Position numbers and translations under genes: made by a program. Shown one piece after another: positions 43,550-51,881 of a stretch of 64,000 nt of DNA. A model generated the notes under the pieces. That model saw nothing but the letters and a program-made list of their open reading frames with translations, was not told the origin of the DNA and searched no databases. The stretch is from Planococcus rifietoensis (GTDB lineage: Bacteria; Bacillota; Bacilli; Bacillales_A; Planococcaceae): positions 2,126,501-2,190,500 of the forward strand of contig NZ_CP013659.2 of NCBI RefSeq assembly GCF_001465795.2, in the 5' to 3' direction. The number at the start of each line of letters is the position of its first letter. Positions within the stretch are counted from its first letter, which is position 1.

Positions 43550-43565
43550 AGTATGTGCGGCATTT

Positions 43566-43672
43566 GTCCCTGTGCGCCATACAATTTCGGCGTCGTTCTT
43601 TCTCGGAATACCAGGTGCTGCAAGGGTTCGGTGAAGTTCTATTTCTGATGCGTCCCTGTGCACCACACAATT
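43566..43672 (-). repeat. REP pair downstream of the RAYT gene
   Basis: Repeats at 43566-43586 (two changes from the usual) and 43652-43672, same orientation as the upstream doublet. The spacing of 86 bp, larger than the usual 65, makes this an exception. Confidence 0.82.
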
Positions 43673-43676
43673 TAAA

Positions 43677-43716
43677 GAAGCATCCAACCGTTTTAACGAT
43701 TGGATGCTTCTTTTTT
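43677..43716 (+). terminator. Terminator between the REP pairs
   Basis: GAAGCATCCAA pairs with TTGGATGCTTC and is followed by TTTTTT. It sits between oppositely oriented REP pairs and is probably the RAYT terminator. Confidence 0.85.
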
Positions 43717-43722
43717 CTGTTG

Positions 43723-43808
43723 AATTGTGTCACGCACAGGGACATATCCGATCTGAAATCCTGCCACAACAGCGTTCCTGCCCTGTGAATTGTGTCGTGC
43801 ACAGGGAC
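43723..43808 (+). repeat. REP doublet, opposite orientation, upstream of GntR stop
   Basis: Repeats at 43723-43743 and 43788-43808, 65 bp apart, with AATTGTG first on the plus strand. Orientation is reversed relative to the pairs at 42647 and 43566, so the RAYT locus has REPs facing both ways. Confidence 0.87.
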
Positions 43809-43810
43809 AT

Positions 43811-44428
43811 TTACCCCTTCATCCGGTTCAAGCAGAACTCCAAGTCCAGCTGCAGATGCGCTTTCATGAGCCGTTCCGCTTCGTCTGCGTCATGAGCAAC
43901 GATGGCATCGTAGATTTCTTGATGCTCTTCGATCAACAGCGGCCGTTTGTGGTAGACGACCGTCTTGCGGAACAGGTAGATGATCGATTGCATGCGTTCG
44001 AAGATGTCGATCATGACCGGGTTGTTCGTCGCGCCGACGATGATTTCGTGGAATTCCTTGTTTGCCGCCATGACTTGTTCCATCGTGCCGGTGCGGCCGA
44101 CTTCAACGCAGTTTCTCAGTTTGTCGAGATCGCCTTCAGTGAGATACATCGCACAATGGCGCACGGCGAAGCCTTCGAGCAGCATGCGCACTTGGAAGAC
44201 GTCGCGCAGGTCGCTGTCGCTCGGGTTGACGACGCGTTTGTCTTTGATGAGCCCTTCCTGTTCGAGCTTGCGGATGGAATCGCGCACCGGCGTCCGGCTG
44301 ATGCCCATTTCTTCGGCGAGCCGTTCCTCGACCAATTTCGTGCCTCGCTCGAGTTCGCCGTTGAGGATGCGGTCCCGTATGTATTCATATGCTTGGATGT
44401 ACGCAAGCTGTGTGGATTTTTTTGTCAT
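43811..44428 (-). CDS. GntR-family regulator (FadR/FCD type)
   Basis: This 205-residue protein has an N-terminal winged helix (AYEYIRDRILNGELERGTKLVEERLAEEMGISRTPVRDSIRKLEQEGLI, about 13-61) and a helical FCD effector domain (about 75-200) with Asp and His residues (NKEFHEIIVGA, EEHQEIYDAI) typical of metal-dependent ligand binding. AGGAG lies 10-11 nt before ATG. It is divergent from the sugar-acid operon, and paired GTATAC sites between them suggest it represses that operon and itself. Confidence 0.9.
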   Translation of the reverse strand: MTKKSTQLAYIQAYEYIRDRILNGELERGTKLVEERLAEEMGISRTPVRDSIRKLEQEGLIKDKRVVNPSDSDLRDVFQVRMLLEGFAVRHCAMYLTEGDLDKLRNCVEVGRTGTMEQVMAANKEFHEIIVGATNNPVMIDIFERMQSIIYLFRKTVVYHKRPLLIEEHQEIYDAIVAHDADEAERLMKAHLQLDLEFCLNRMKG

Positions 44429-44506
44429 GCTAATCGACTCCTGGGTTATTTATTTCTCCTTACAAAGTATAAGTTCTATTGGAAAAATTTAAAAGCCACT
44501 ATATTT

Positions 44507-44540
44507 TTTGTATACATTTTAAAATATTTTGTATACAAAA
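44507..44540. promoter_or_regulatory. Paired GntR operator
   Basis: TTTTGTATACAAAA (44527-44540) is a perfect 14-bp palindrome. A close copy, TTTTGTATACATTT, begins at 44507, 20 bp away. GTATAC-centred sites are typical of FadR-type GntR regulators. Confidence 0.75.
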
Positions 44541-44630
44541 TGAACAATAATGTGTACTATATTGATTAATACCAAAATGAAAGCGCTATTTTATATGGCA
44601 GCTTTGTGAATTTGAAGGGAGCAATCATCA

Positions 44631-45521
44631 ATGAACAAAACGATAGGATTTATCGGGCTCGGGATTATGGGCAAGCCGATGTCATTGAATTTACTGAAAG
44701 CGGGCTACCAAGTATCGGTCAATGACCTCAACACACAAACGGTCGAAGTGCTCAAGGAAGCTGGCGCACAATTCGCGACACCTGCAGAAATGGGTGCAAC
44801 TTGTGATGTCGTCATCACGATGCTTCCGGCGTCCCACCACGTAAAACAAGTCGTCCTCGGCGACAACGGCATTTTGACGAACGCCACACCGGGAACGGTC
44901 ATCATCGATATGAGCTCGATCTCCCCTGTCGCTTCGGTTGAAATTGCCAATGAAGCTGCGAAGCGAGGCGTTGAAATGATCGATGCACCGGTCAGCGGCG
45001 GCGAGCCGAAAGCGATCGATGGCACCTTGGCGATTATGGCGGGCGGAAAAGAAAGCGTTTTCGAATCCGTCAAAGATGTTTTCGAATGCATCGGTTCCGA
45101 TATCGTCCTTGTCGGCGATAACGGCAGCGGCGTCACCGCCAAACTCGCGAACCAAATTATCGTCAACTTGAACATTGCCGCGATGTCCGAAGCACTCGTG
45201 CTTGCAGCGAAAGCCGGCATTGACGTAGAGAAAATGTATCAAGCCATCCGCGGCGGCTTGGCCGGCAGCGCTGTGCTGGATGCTAAAGTGCCGTTGATCC
45301 TCGACCGCAATTTCGTCGCAGGCGGACGCATCGACATTAATTTGAAAGACATGACGAACGTGATGGAAACCGCACACGAAATTGGCGTGCCGCTTCCGCT
45401 TTCGAGCCAATTGGTCGAGATTTTCCACGCTTTGAAAGTCGACGGCAAAGCAGCCGACGACCACGGCGGAATCGTCCAATACTATGAAAAGTTAGCGAAT
45501 GTCGAAGTAAGGAAGGTGTAA
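44631..45521 (+). CDS. Beta-hydroxyacid dehydrogenase (threonate/tartronate-semialdehyde type)
   Basis: This 296-residue HIBADH-family enzyme has IGFIGLGIMGKPMSLNLLKAG (NAD loop), DAPVSGGEPKA (substrate site, about 118-128), KLANQ with the catalytic Lys (about 170) and a helical C-terminal domain. In operons with a DUF1537 kinase, such enzymes (LtnD) oxidise a four-carbon sugar acid at C2. GarR, a tartronate-semialdehyde reductase, is the other close relative. GAAGGGAG lies 9 nt before ATG. First gene of a four-gene operon. Confidence 0.88.
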   Translation: MNKTIGFIGLGIMGKPMSLNLLKAGYQVSVNDLNTQTVEVLKEAGAQFATPAEMGATCDVVITMLPASHHVKQVVLGDNGILTNATPGTVIIDMSSISPVASVEIANEAAKRGVEMIDAPVSGGEPKAIDGTLAIMAGGKESVFESVKDVFECIGSDIVLVGDNGSGVTAKLANQIIVNLNIAAMSEALVLAAKAGIDVEKMYQAIRGGLAGSAVLDAKVPLILDRNFVAGGRIDINLKDMTNVMETAHEIGVPLPLSSQLVEIFHALKVDGKAADDHGGIVQYYEKLANVEVRKV

Positions 45522-45524
45522 CGG

Positions 45525-46964
45525 ATGGCGCATTCTGAAATCCTAAACGCACACGATGTGCTTGCTTCCCTGCCAGCGATTCCGGATGTCACACAAGTCG
45601 ACGCCTTGCTCGAGCAAGAGCTGCGCGATTTCAATAAAAAAATCATCGTGCTCGACGACGATCCGACCGGCGTGCAAACCGTCCACGGCGTTTCGGTCTA
45701 TACCGACTGGACAGCGGAAAGCATCGACGCCGGATTTGCGGAACAGCAGTCGATGTTCTTCATTCTCACCAATTCCAGAGGCTTTACGGCAGCGGAAACA
45801 CAACAAGCGCATAAAGACATTGCGCGCGTTATCCAAGAAACCGCCGCGAAGCACGATAAAGACTTCATCATCATCAGCCGCGGCGACTCGACCTTGCGCG
45901 GCCATTATCCGCTCGAGACTGAAGTGTTGAAAAACACGGTCGAATCCGCAACCGATCGTTCATTCGACGGCGAAGTCATCATGCCGTTCTTCCAGGAAGG
46001 CGGCCGCTTGACCATCAACAACATCCATTACGTCCAGGACGGCGAGCAGTTGGTGCCGGCCGGTGAAACCGAATTCGCGAAAGACCGCACGTTCGGCTAC
46101 ACGGCGTCGCATCTTGGCGAATGGGCAGAAGAAAAGTCAGACGGCGCCTTCAAAGCACAAGACGCGGTCTATCTGTCGCTCGAAGACATCCGCGCTTTGC
46201 GCATCGACCGTCTCGTCGAGCAATTGATGTCCGTTGCGGATTTCAATAAAGTGATCGTCAACGCCGTACAATATATGGATGCAAAAGTCGTCGTCATCGC
46301 CTTGATTCGCGCAATGAACGCCGGCAAGCAGTTTATGTTCCGCAGCGCAGCAGCATTGACAAAAATTATCGGCGGCATCAGCGACAAAGCCTTGCTGACG
46401 AAAGAAGAACTGATCACTGAACCAAGCGACAACGGCGGGCTTATCATGATTGGCTCCCATGTGAAAAAGACCACCGAACAATTCGAAGTGCTGAAGACGT
46501 GCGACTTTATCGAATTTATCGAGTTCGATGTCCATCTCGTCCTGCACCCAGAACAATTCGAAGCGGAAATCAAACGCGTCATCGACACGAGCGAGCGCTT
46601 GATTCGTGAAGGCCAGACGGTCGCTGTCTACACGAAACGCGAGCGGCTCGACCTCGGCGACAACCAGCAAGAAGAAGAATTAAAGCTGTCGGTGAAAATT
46701 TCGGACGCTGTCACAAGCATCGTCAAAAACTTGCACGTGCGCCCGAGCTTCATTATCGCAAAAGGCGGCATCACGTCGAGCGACATCGGCACCAATGGCC
46801 TAAGCGTCCAGCGCGCCACAGTCGCCGGCCAGATTCAACCCGGCATTCCGGTATGGCTAACGGGCAGCGAAAGCAAATTCCCTGGAATGGCTTACGTGAT
46901 TTTCCCGGGTAATGTCGGCTCGAAAACTAGCCTAAAAGACGTAGCGGAAATCCTCCACGGATAA
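45525..46964 (+). CDS. Four-carbon acid sugar kinase (DUF1537, OtnK/DtnK type)
   Basis: This 479-residue protein has the N-terminal DUF1537 signature ILDDDPTGVQTVHG (about 40-53) and ISRGDSTLRGHYPLE (about 110-124), and a C-terminal nucleotide domain (FIIAKGGITSSDI, PGMAYVIFPGNVGS). Family members phosphorylate 3- or 4-carbon acid sugars such as 2-oxotetronate or threonate at the terminal hydroxyl. It starts 3 nt after the dehydrogenase with GGAAGGTG upstream. Substrate inferred from the operon. Confidence 0.9.
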   Translation: MAHSEILNAHDVLASLPAIPDVTQVDALLEQELRDFNKKIIVLDDDPTGVQTVHGVSVYTDWTAESIDAGFAEQQSMFFILTNSRGFTAAETQQAHKDIARVIQETAAKHDKDFIIISRGDSTLRGHYPLETEVLKNTVESATDRSFDGEVIMPFFQEGGRLTINNIHYVQDGEQLVPAGETEFAKDRTFGYTASHLGEWAEEKSDGAFKAQDAVYLSLEDIRALRIDRLVEQLMSVADFNKVIVNAVQYMDAKVVVIALIRAMNAGKQFMFRSAAALTKIIGGISDKALLTKEELITEPSDNGGLIMIGSHVKKTTEQFEVLKTCDFIEFIEFDVHLVLHPEQFEAEIKRVIDTSERLIREGQTVAVYTKRERLDLGDNQQEEELKLSVKISDAVTSIVKNLHVRPSFIIAKGGITSSDIGTNGLSVQRATVAGQIQPGIPVWLTGSESKFPGMAYVIFPGNVGSKTSLKDVAEILHG

Positions 46965-47025
46965 GCAAGGCGGCACTTGCCGCTTGCCATCCATGTAAGC
47001 GAATACAAGAAAAGGCGGTGTGTGA

Positions 47026-47862
47026 ATGTTTATCCAAACAAAAGAAATGTTACAAGCGGCACAGGCCGGACACTACGCGGTCGCCGCATTCAATGTCTAC
47101 AGCCTCGAAACTTTGCAGGCTGCAATCCATGCGGCGGAACAAGAAAACCAGCCCGTCATCATCGCGCTCGGCGAACGTTATTTCGGCACTGTCGACGTCG
47201 AAGGCTTTGCGGCACTGACGAAATCCTTAGCAGAAAAAGCATCCGTCCCGGTATCCTTGCACCTCGACCATGCGTACGAGAAAGAATCGATCGTCCGCGC
47301 GATTGCTTGCGGCTTCACGTCCGTCATGTACGACGGCTCGAAACATGAGCTCGAACAAAACATCGCCTACACGAAAGAAATCGTCGAACTCGCGCATCAG
47401 GCAGGCGTCAGCGTCGAAGCGGAAATCGGCTCCACTGCCCGCGGCGCGTTCTCCGATGAAGAAGAAGGCACCGGCGCTTTGACGGACCCCGCATCCGCTA
47501 AAGAATTCGTCGACCAAACCGGCGTCGATTTCCTCGCCGCATCGATCGGCACCCTCCACGGCATGTACACCGGCGAACCGGACATCAAGCTCGGGCTACT
47601 CGACGACATCCGCCAAGCGGTCGGCGTCCCGCTCGTGCTCCACGGCGGCTCGGGCACTCCGGACGATACGATGCAACAAGCGGTCGCCAAAGGTATTTGC
47701 AAAGTCAACGTCAATACGGAAGTGTCGCTCGCTGCGACAAACTATTTGAAACAAGCGGCTGATAACCCAATGCATCTATCCGATATGATGGCCGGCATGC
47801 AACAAGCCATCACGCCGGTCATGGCGCGATTTGTCCGTCTGTTGAAAAACCCGGATGCTTGA
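47026..47862 (+). CDS. Class II (zinc) fructose-bisphosphate-type aldolase
   Basis: This 278-residue protein is of the FbaA/GatY/KbaY family: HLDHAYEKESIVRAI (catalytic Asp, zinc His), DGSKHELEQNI, EIGSTARGAF, GTLHGMY and LHGGSGTPDD. Such enzymes cleave ketose (bis)phosphates to dihydroxyacetone phosphate. In the known tetronate pathways the third enzyme is instead a ribulose-phosphate-epimerase-class or aldolase/adducin-class (OtnC) protein, so its presence here may define a variant route. GGCGGTGTG precedes ATG, 61 nt after the kinase. Confidence 0.88.
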   Translation: MFIQTKEMLQAAQAGHYAVAAFNVYSLETLQAAIHAAEQENQPVIIALGERYFGTVDVEGFAALTKSLAEKASVPVSLHLDHAYEKESIVRAIACGFTSVMYDGSKHELEQNIAYTKEIVELAHQAGVSVEAEIGSTARGAFSDEEEGTGALTDPASAKEFVDQTGVDFLAASIGTLHGMYTGEPDIKLGLLDDIRQAVGVPLVLHGGSGTPDDTMQQAVAKGICKVNVNTEVSLAATNYLKQAADNPMHLSDMMAGMQQAITPVMARFVRLLKNPDA

Positions 47863-48005
47863 GGGAAGTTCTTGCAGATGGTTAAGCAGTCTATTTGAAG
47901 GAAGTTTTTGCATTCATTAAAAAATTAAGGCATATCTAGTCAGCGTCATTGGCTTCTAGGCTATAAGCTGCCCCACCAAACTTTACCGATAAGGGAGATG
48001 TTCAC

Positions 48006-49349
48006 ATGGTTACAGGAAATTTGTTGATTGTGATTTTTGTTCTGTCGCTCGCCGCTTTGTTTTTTGCCATTCTTAAATTAAAAATCGAGCCATTCCTCGC
48101 CTTGATTACCATTGCCGTGCTCACTGCGCTCGCAATCGGCATGCCGCTGCAAGACGTGGCATCGACCGTCACGACCGGCTTCGGCAACACGCTTGCAGGC
48201 GTCGGGATCCTCATCGGTCTTGGCGTCATCTTCGGCCAATTCCTCGGAGCGTCCGGCGCGGTTGAAAAAATCGCACAAGCCGTTTTGAAAGTGTTCGGCA
48301 TCCAACGCTCCCCGGCAGGCCTCGCCTTGACAGGTACAGCCGTTTCGATTCCGGTATTCTTCGACGCTGCATTCGTCATCTTGAGCGGCTTGATCCGCTC
48401 GCTTTCGAGCAAAACAGGCATTTCCGTCGTCACGTTCGTTACCGCTCTTGGCGTCGGCTTGATCGTGTCGCACAATATGATCGCCCCGACACCCGGCCCG
48501 CTCGTCGTTGCGGAGAACACGGGTGCTGAACTTGGGCTCTTCATTCTCTACGGCATCATCGTCGCCATTCCAGCGACATTGGTCGGCGGTTATTTATACG
48601 GCATGTTCATCGGCAAACGCGTCAAGCATTCCGGCGAAGTCGAAGAAGTCACGATCGACAAAGCCGATCTCCCGAAAAAAGAAATCAGCACAGGTTTGAG
48701 TTTCTTCATGCTGGCATTGCCGATCGTCTTGATTTTGGCAAATACAGTATCTCAACTGTTGCTTCCTGAAACTTCTGTTTCCAGCTTTTTCGGATTTGTT
48801 GGTGAGAAAAACGTTGCCCTCTTGATCAGTGTGTTCGCAGCGATCATCTTCCTGCGCCCTTATATTTCCATCCCGAACAACCGCTTGTACAGCGAAGCCA
48901 TCAACTCTGCCGGGATCATCATCCTAATCACAGGAGCCGGCGGTGCGTTCGGTGCCGTCATCAACAACAGCGGCATCGGCGACCATTTGATCTCCACCAT
49001 GCAAAGCTGGAGCATTCCGGTACTCTTGCTCGCGTTCATCTTTTCGCAGATTCTGCGTGCTTCACTCGGCTCGGCAACTGTCGCGCTCGTCACTACTTCA
49101 AGCATTCTCGGGCCAATGGTCGGCGAACTCGGCGTCTCGCCAATTCTTTTGGGTCTTGCCATCTGTGCCGGCGGAATCGGCTTGTCCTTGCCGAACGATT
49201 CAGGCTTCTGGGTCGTCAACCGCTTCGGGAAACTCACTGTTCCCCAAACGCTTCTCGCCTGGACTGGCGGCGGCTTCATCGCCGGCGTCACAGCCCTGAT
49301 CACGGTCTTTATCCTGAACTTGTTCTCAGGGATCTTGCCTGGGCTATAA
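48006..49349 (+). CDS. GntP-family sugar-acid permease
   Basis: This 447-residue membrane protein has 12-14 segments and GntP signatures: GFGNTLAGVGILIGLGVIFGQ, SIPVFFDAAFVIL, HNMIAPTPGPLVVAE and LPNDSGFWVVNRF. GntP proteins import gluconate-like acids with protons. It ends the operon and presumably supplies the substrate of the kinase and dehydrogenase. AAGGGAG lies 8 nt before ATG. Confidence 0.9.
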   Translation: MVTGNLLIVIFVLSLAALFFAILKLKIEPFLALITIAVLTALAIGMPLQDVASTVTTGFGNTLAGVGILIGLGVIFGQFLGASGAVEKIAQAVLKVFGIQRSPAGLALTGTAVSIPVFFDAAFVILSGLIRSLSSKTGISVVTFVTALGVGLIVSHNMIAPTPGPLVVAENTGAELGLFILYGIIVAIPATLVGGYLYGMFIGKRVKHSGEVEEVTIDKADLPKKEISTGLSFFMLALPIVLILANTVSQLLLPETSVSSFFGFVGEKNVALLISVFAAIIFLRPYISIPNNRLYSEAINSAGIIILITGAGGAFGAVINNSGIGDHLISTMQSWSIPVLLLAFIFSQILRASLGSATVALVTTSSILGPMVGELGVSPILLGLAICAGGIGLSLPNDSGFWVVNRFGKLTVPQTLLAWTGGGFIAGVTALITVFILNLFSGILPGL

Positions 49350-49371
49350 GGAATTAAACATATGCAAAAAA

Positions 49372-49402
49372 GCCGCATCCATTTCGATGGATGCGGCTTT
49401 TT
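49372..49402 (+). terminator. Terminator with UUCG loop after the permease
   Basis: GCCGCATCCAT-TTCG-ATGGATGCGGC is an 11-bp perfect stem with a UUCG tetraloop, followed by TTTTT. The identical hairpin recurs at 60152-60182. It joins directly to a REP array. Confidence 0.92.
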
Positions 49403-49403
49403 G

Positions 49404-49594
49404 AATTGTGTGGTGCACAGGGGCGTCCGAACATCGAAACCGCGCTGTGACAGGATTTCTGTCACTGGAATTGTGTGATGCACAGGGACCACCTATCCTG
49501 CCTACGCGAATTGTGTCTTGCACAGGGACGTTTTCTTTCTGATACCGCGCCACATCAGCTTTTCTCTCTTCTGAATTGTGTGATGCACAGGGAC
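49404..49594 (+). repeat. REP quartet 1 (two 65-bp doublets)
   Basis: Four copies at 49404-49424, 49469-49489, 49509-49529 and 49574-49594, start-to-start 65, 40 and 65 bp. The last one sits 12 bp before the stop of the S9 peptidase gene. It is nearly the same sequence as the quartet at 60184-60376. Confidence 0.9.
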
Positions 49595-49606
49595 ATCCAA
49601 CCCACT

Positions 49607-51400
49607 CTACCCCAAATGCTTCTGCATAAATTCCATAATCATCGTATTCATGGAAATATGATTTTCCATCTTCTCGGTTTGATGTCCTTCGTCTTCGAAG
49701 ATCACCAATTCCACCGGCTTCCCTTGACTCTCCAGATCTGCAGTCAGTTGCTCCGCTTCAGTTACGGGAACACGGGTGTCGTTTCGCCCATGAAACACCA
49801 ATAAAGGCGCGGTGATTTTTTCGGTATGGTTGAGCGGTGCAATTTCTTCGAAAAAGTCACTATCGTCTTTCAACGAACCGTATTCAAGCTCGCGCAACGC
49901 CCGTCTCCACTCTCCAGTATTTTCAAGGAATGATTTAAAATGCGAAATGCCGACAATATCCACGCCAGCAGCCCAGACATCTGGATAATGTGTCAACGCG
50001 GCGAGTACCATGAAGCCTCCGTAGCTGCGCCCCATGATTCCGATACGCGTTTGATCCATTCCGTGGCAAGCAACCAGGTCTTTTGCCAAAGAGTTCAAAT
50101 CTGCAACGGAATCCATCCGTTTCCGGACGTCATCCATTTGGACGTATTCGCGTCCGTAACCCATACTGCCACGGACATTCGGCGCTGCTACTGCAAAACC
50201 ATTGGCAGCCAAGAACTGAATCACTGGGTTGAATTCCGCACGAATTTGATATTCCGGTCCGCCGTGCACATAAATGACCACCGGCTGGGAATGATCTTTC
50301 TTTCCGTAAAGGAAATACGGAACTTCCAAGCCATCAAATGAAGGGAAGCTATGCAATTCAGGCTCCACCCATTGCGCTTCGATTTCTTTTTCCTGCCCGA
50401 CAAATGTCAGCCGTTCCGCTTGCTTATTATCCACAGAAACCTTCCACACATCACCAGGAATAATCGGGCTTTTCACGCCGATGATTAATTCTTCATCGTT
50501 GGACCAAGACAGCGAATCAAAGACTCCTGAAGGCGTATCTTCTATTAAATACGTATTGCCACTGACGATTTCATAGATGCCAAGGCGCGAGATGCCTCCC
50601 TCGTTTATGGTGTAGGCAAGTTTGGAATTATCCGGTGATATCCGGATTCCATCGATATCCCAGTCATCCACTTGGTGAACTTCAAATAACTCACCCGGTG
50701 TTTGGAAGTCGAATGACTGAATAGACATCGTGTTGCGGCCCGAATCCGACAGGAGAAACCCACCCGATCCATCTTCAAGCAGCTGAATGGATTGATGGCG
50801 CGCGGAAACTAAGCCGTTGCCGATTTTCGCTGTCGATCCACTATCCAAATCAAGTAAATAATACGACTGGTCAATATTCGTATCCGGCATGCTTAAAATC
50901 AACGCTCTTCCATTTTTAGTCCAACTTACAGGCGTGCAATTGCCTTCTGCCTCAAATACTTTTTCTTCTATTGAATCATCTAGATTTTTTACATATACGG
51001 TAAACTCACCTGGTGAACGCCGGTTGCTTGAATAGGCAATTTTCTGGCCATCCGGCGACCAGCCTCCGAAAATATGAAAATGTTCATCTGACACAACCAC
51101 TGGTTCCACTTCCAAGGTTTCCAGATCCACCAAATGCAATTGCTGCTTTTCATTCCCATGATGGTCCATTGTAATGACCGCTGATTTTTCTGAAGGAGAT
51201 GGATGAATTTCCATGACACGGTCGTTAAGATGTGTCAGCTGCTGGATTTCCTGGACATCAGGATCCCATTTCCAAACTTGTGGAAGTCCGCTTTTTTTAG
51301 ATAAAAACAAGACGCCTTTTTCATGAGGCAGTGATTTCGGCTGCAGTGCGCCCGTTGCATTCAGGTAGGTCGATAAATGTTGATCGGTGAAAACAGTCAT
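49607..51400 (-). CDS. S9-family (prolyl-oligopeptidase-like) serine peptidase
   Basis: This 597-residue protein has an N-terminal beta-propeller (about 25-340; WSPDGQKIAYSSNR, LSWSNDEELIIG) and a C-terminal alpha/beta-hydrolase domain with the nucleophile in GIMGRSYGGF, Asp in FHGRNDTRVP and His in FEDEGHQTEK. S9 enzymes cleave short peptides in the cytoplasm; no signal peptide is seen. GAGGAGAATG precedes ATG. It lies downstream of the Opp/DppA operon and may digest imported peptides, but a terminator separates it from that operon. Confidence 0.88.
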   Translation of the reverse strand: MTVFTDQHLSTYLNATGALQPKSLPHEKGVLFLSKKSGLPQVWKWDPDVQEIQQLTHLNDRVMEIHPSPSEKSAVITMDHHGNEKQQLHLVDLETLEVEPVVVSDEHFHIFGGWSPDGQKIAYSSNRRSPGEFTVYVKNLDDSIEEKVFEAEGNCTPVSWTKNGRALILSMPDTNIDQSYYLLDLDSGSTAKIGNGLVSARHQSIQLLEDGSGGFLLSDSGRNTMSIQSFDFQTPGELFEVHQVDDWDIDGIRISPDNSKLAYTINEGGISRLGIYEIVSGNTYLIEDTPSGVFDSLSWSNDEELIIGVKSPIIPGDVWKVSVDNKQAERLTFVGQEKEIEAQWVEPELHSFPSFDGLEVPYFLYGKKDHSQPVVIYVHGGPEYQIRAEFNPVIQFLAANGFAVAAPNVRGSMGYGREYVQMDDVRKRMDSVADLNSLAKDLVACHGMDQTRIGIMGRSYGGFMVLAALTHYPDVWAAGVDIVGISHFKSFLENTGEWRRALRELEYGSLKDDSDFFEEIAPLNHTEKITAPLLVFHGRNDTRVPVTEAEQLTADLESQGKPVELVIFEDEGHQTEKMENHISMNTMIMEFMQKHLG

Positions 51401-51427
51401 GAAACATTCTCCTCAATGATTGATTTT

Positions 51428-51461
51428 AAAAAAACTACCCGTTTAGTAATAAACGAGTAGT
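51428..51461 (-). terminator. Terminator of the Opp/DppA operon
   Basis: On the minus strand CTACTCGTTTA pairs with TAAACGGGTAG and is followed by seven U residues. The stop codon of the gene at 51443 is inside the stem. Confidence 0.87.
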
Positions 51462-51820
51462 CCAACAATTGATATAAAAATAGAGGCAGCAGACAAACTC
51501 GATGTAAAGACCAACAGGTTTTGTGCAATTTTCGCCTTGAATTGCTTCAAGCCCTCATCGTTAGCTAACTGAAGGTTCGCTCTCTCTAAAGAGCGGGACT
51601 TCGCCATCGGCATGAAGAACGGCCCCATATTGCGAAAGCCGTCGATGAATAAATCCAAAAACCGACTTTGCCATATCTTGATCGAGGCAGTCAGCATCGC
51701 TGCCGCGAGACCGAAGAAAAATGCATAATTGATCCAATCGACCAGCGTCCAGCCGCCGAACCATTTAACCACCGTCCATATAGCCATTAAGATACCTGTC
51801 AATGCAATAAATCGTTTCAT
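51443..51820 (-). CDS. DUF3899-like membrane protein
   Basis: A 125-residue protein with three hydrophobic segments (about 3-20, 30-47 and 103-123) and a central basic helix ([26 protein letters not shown]). It resembles DUF3899, of unknown function; this call is tentative. GGGGTGAG precedes ATG. It is the last gene of the Opp operon. Confidence 0.65.
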   Translation of the reverse strand: MKRFIALTGILMAIWTVVKWFGGWTLVDWINYAFFFGLAAAMLTASIKIWQSRFLDLFIDGFRNMGPFFMPMAKSRSLERANLQLANDEGLKQFKAKIAQNLLVFTSSLSAASIFISIVGLLVYY

Positions 51821-51881
51821 CTGCTCACCCCATTAGCTTTTTCCACCCGAAGAACGGGCGGATTTCAGCCATTTTTCATCA

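Noticed and set aside
43790..44569. 259-codon open frame opposite the GntR gene
   Set aside because: Same reason: the minus-strand GntR gene has domains, a start site and an operator, and this frame has none.
44691..45479. 262-codon open frame opposite the hydroxyacid dehydrogenase
   Set aside because: It is the mirror of a well-supported gene, has no ribosome site and no family resemblance. Long antisense frames are common in this codon usage.
49404..49594. CRISPR-like array of short repeats
   Set aside because: The repeats are 21 bp with alternating 44- and about 20-bp gaps, spacers are similar between loci, copies are scattered over 20 kb near a RAYT gene, and no cas genes are present.
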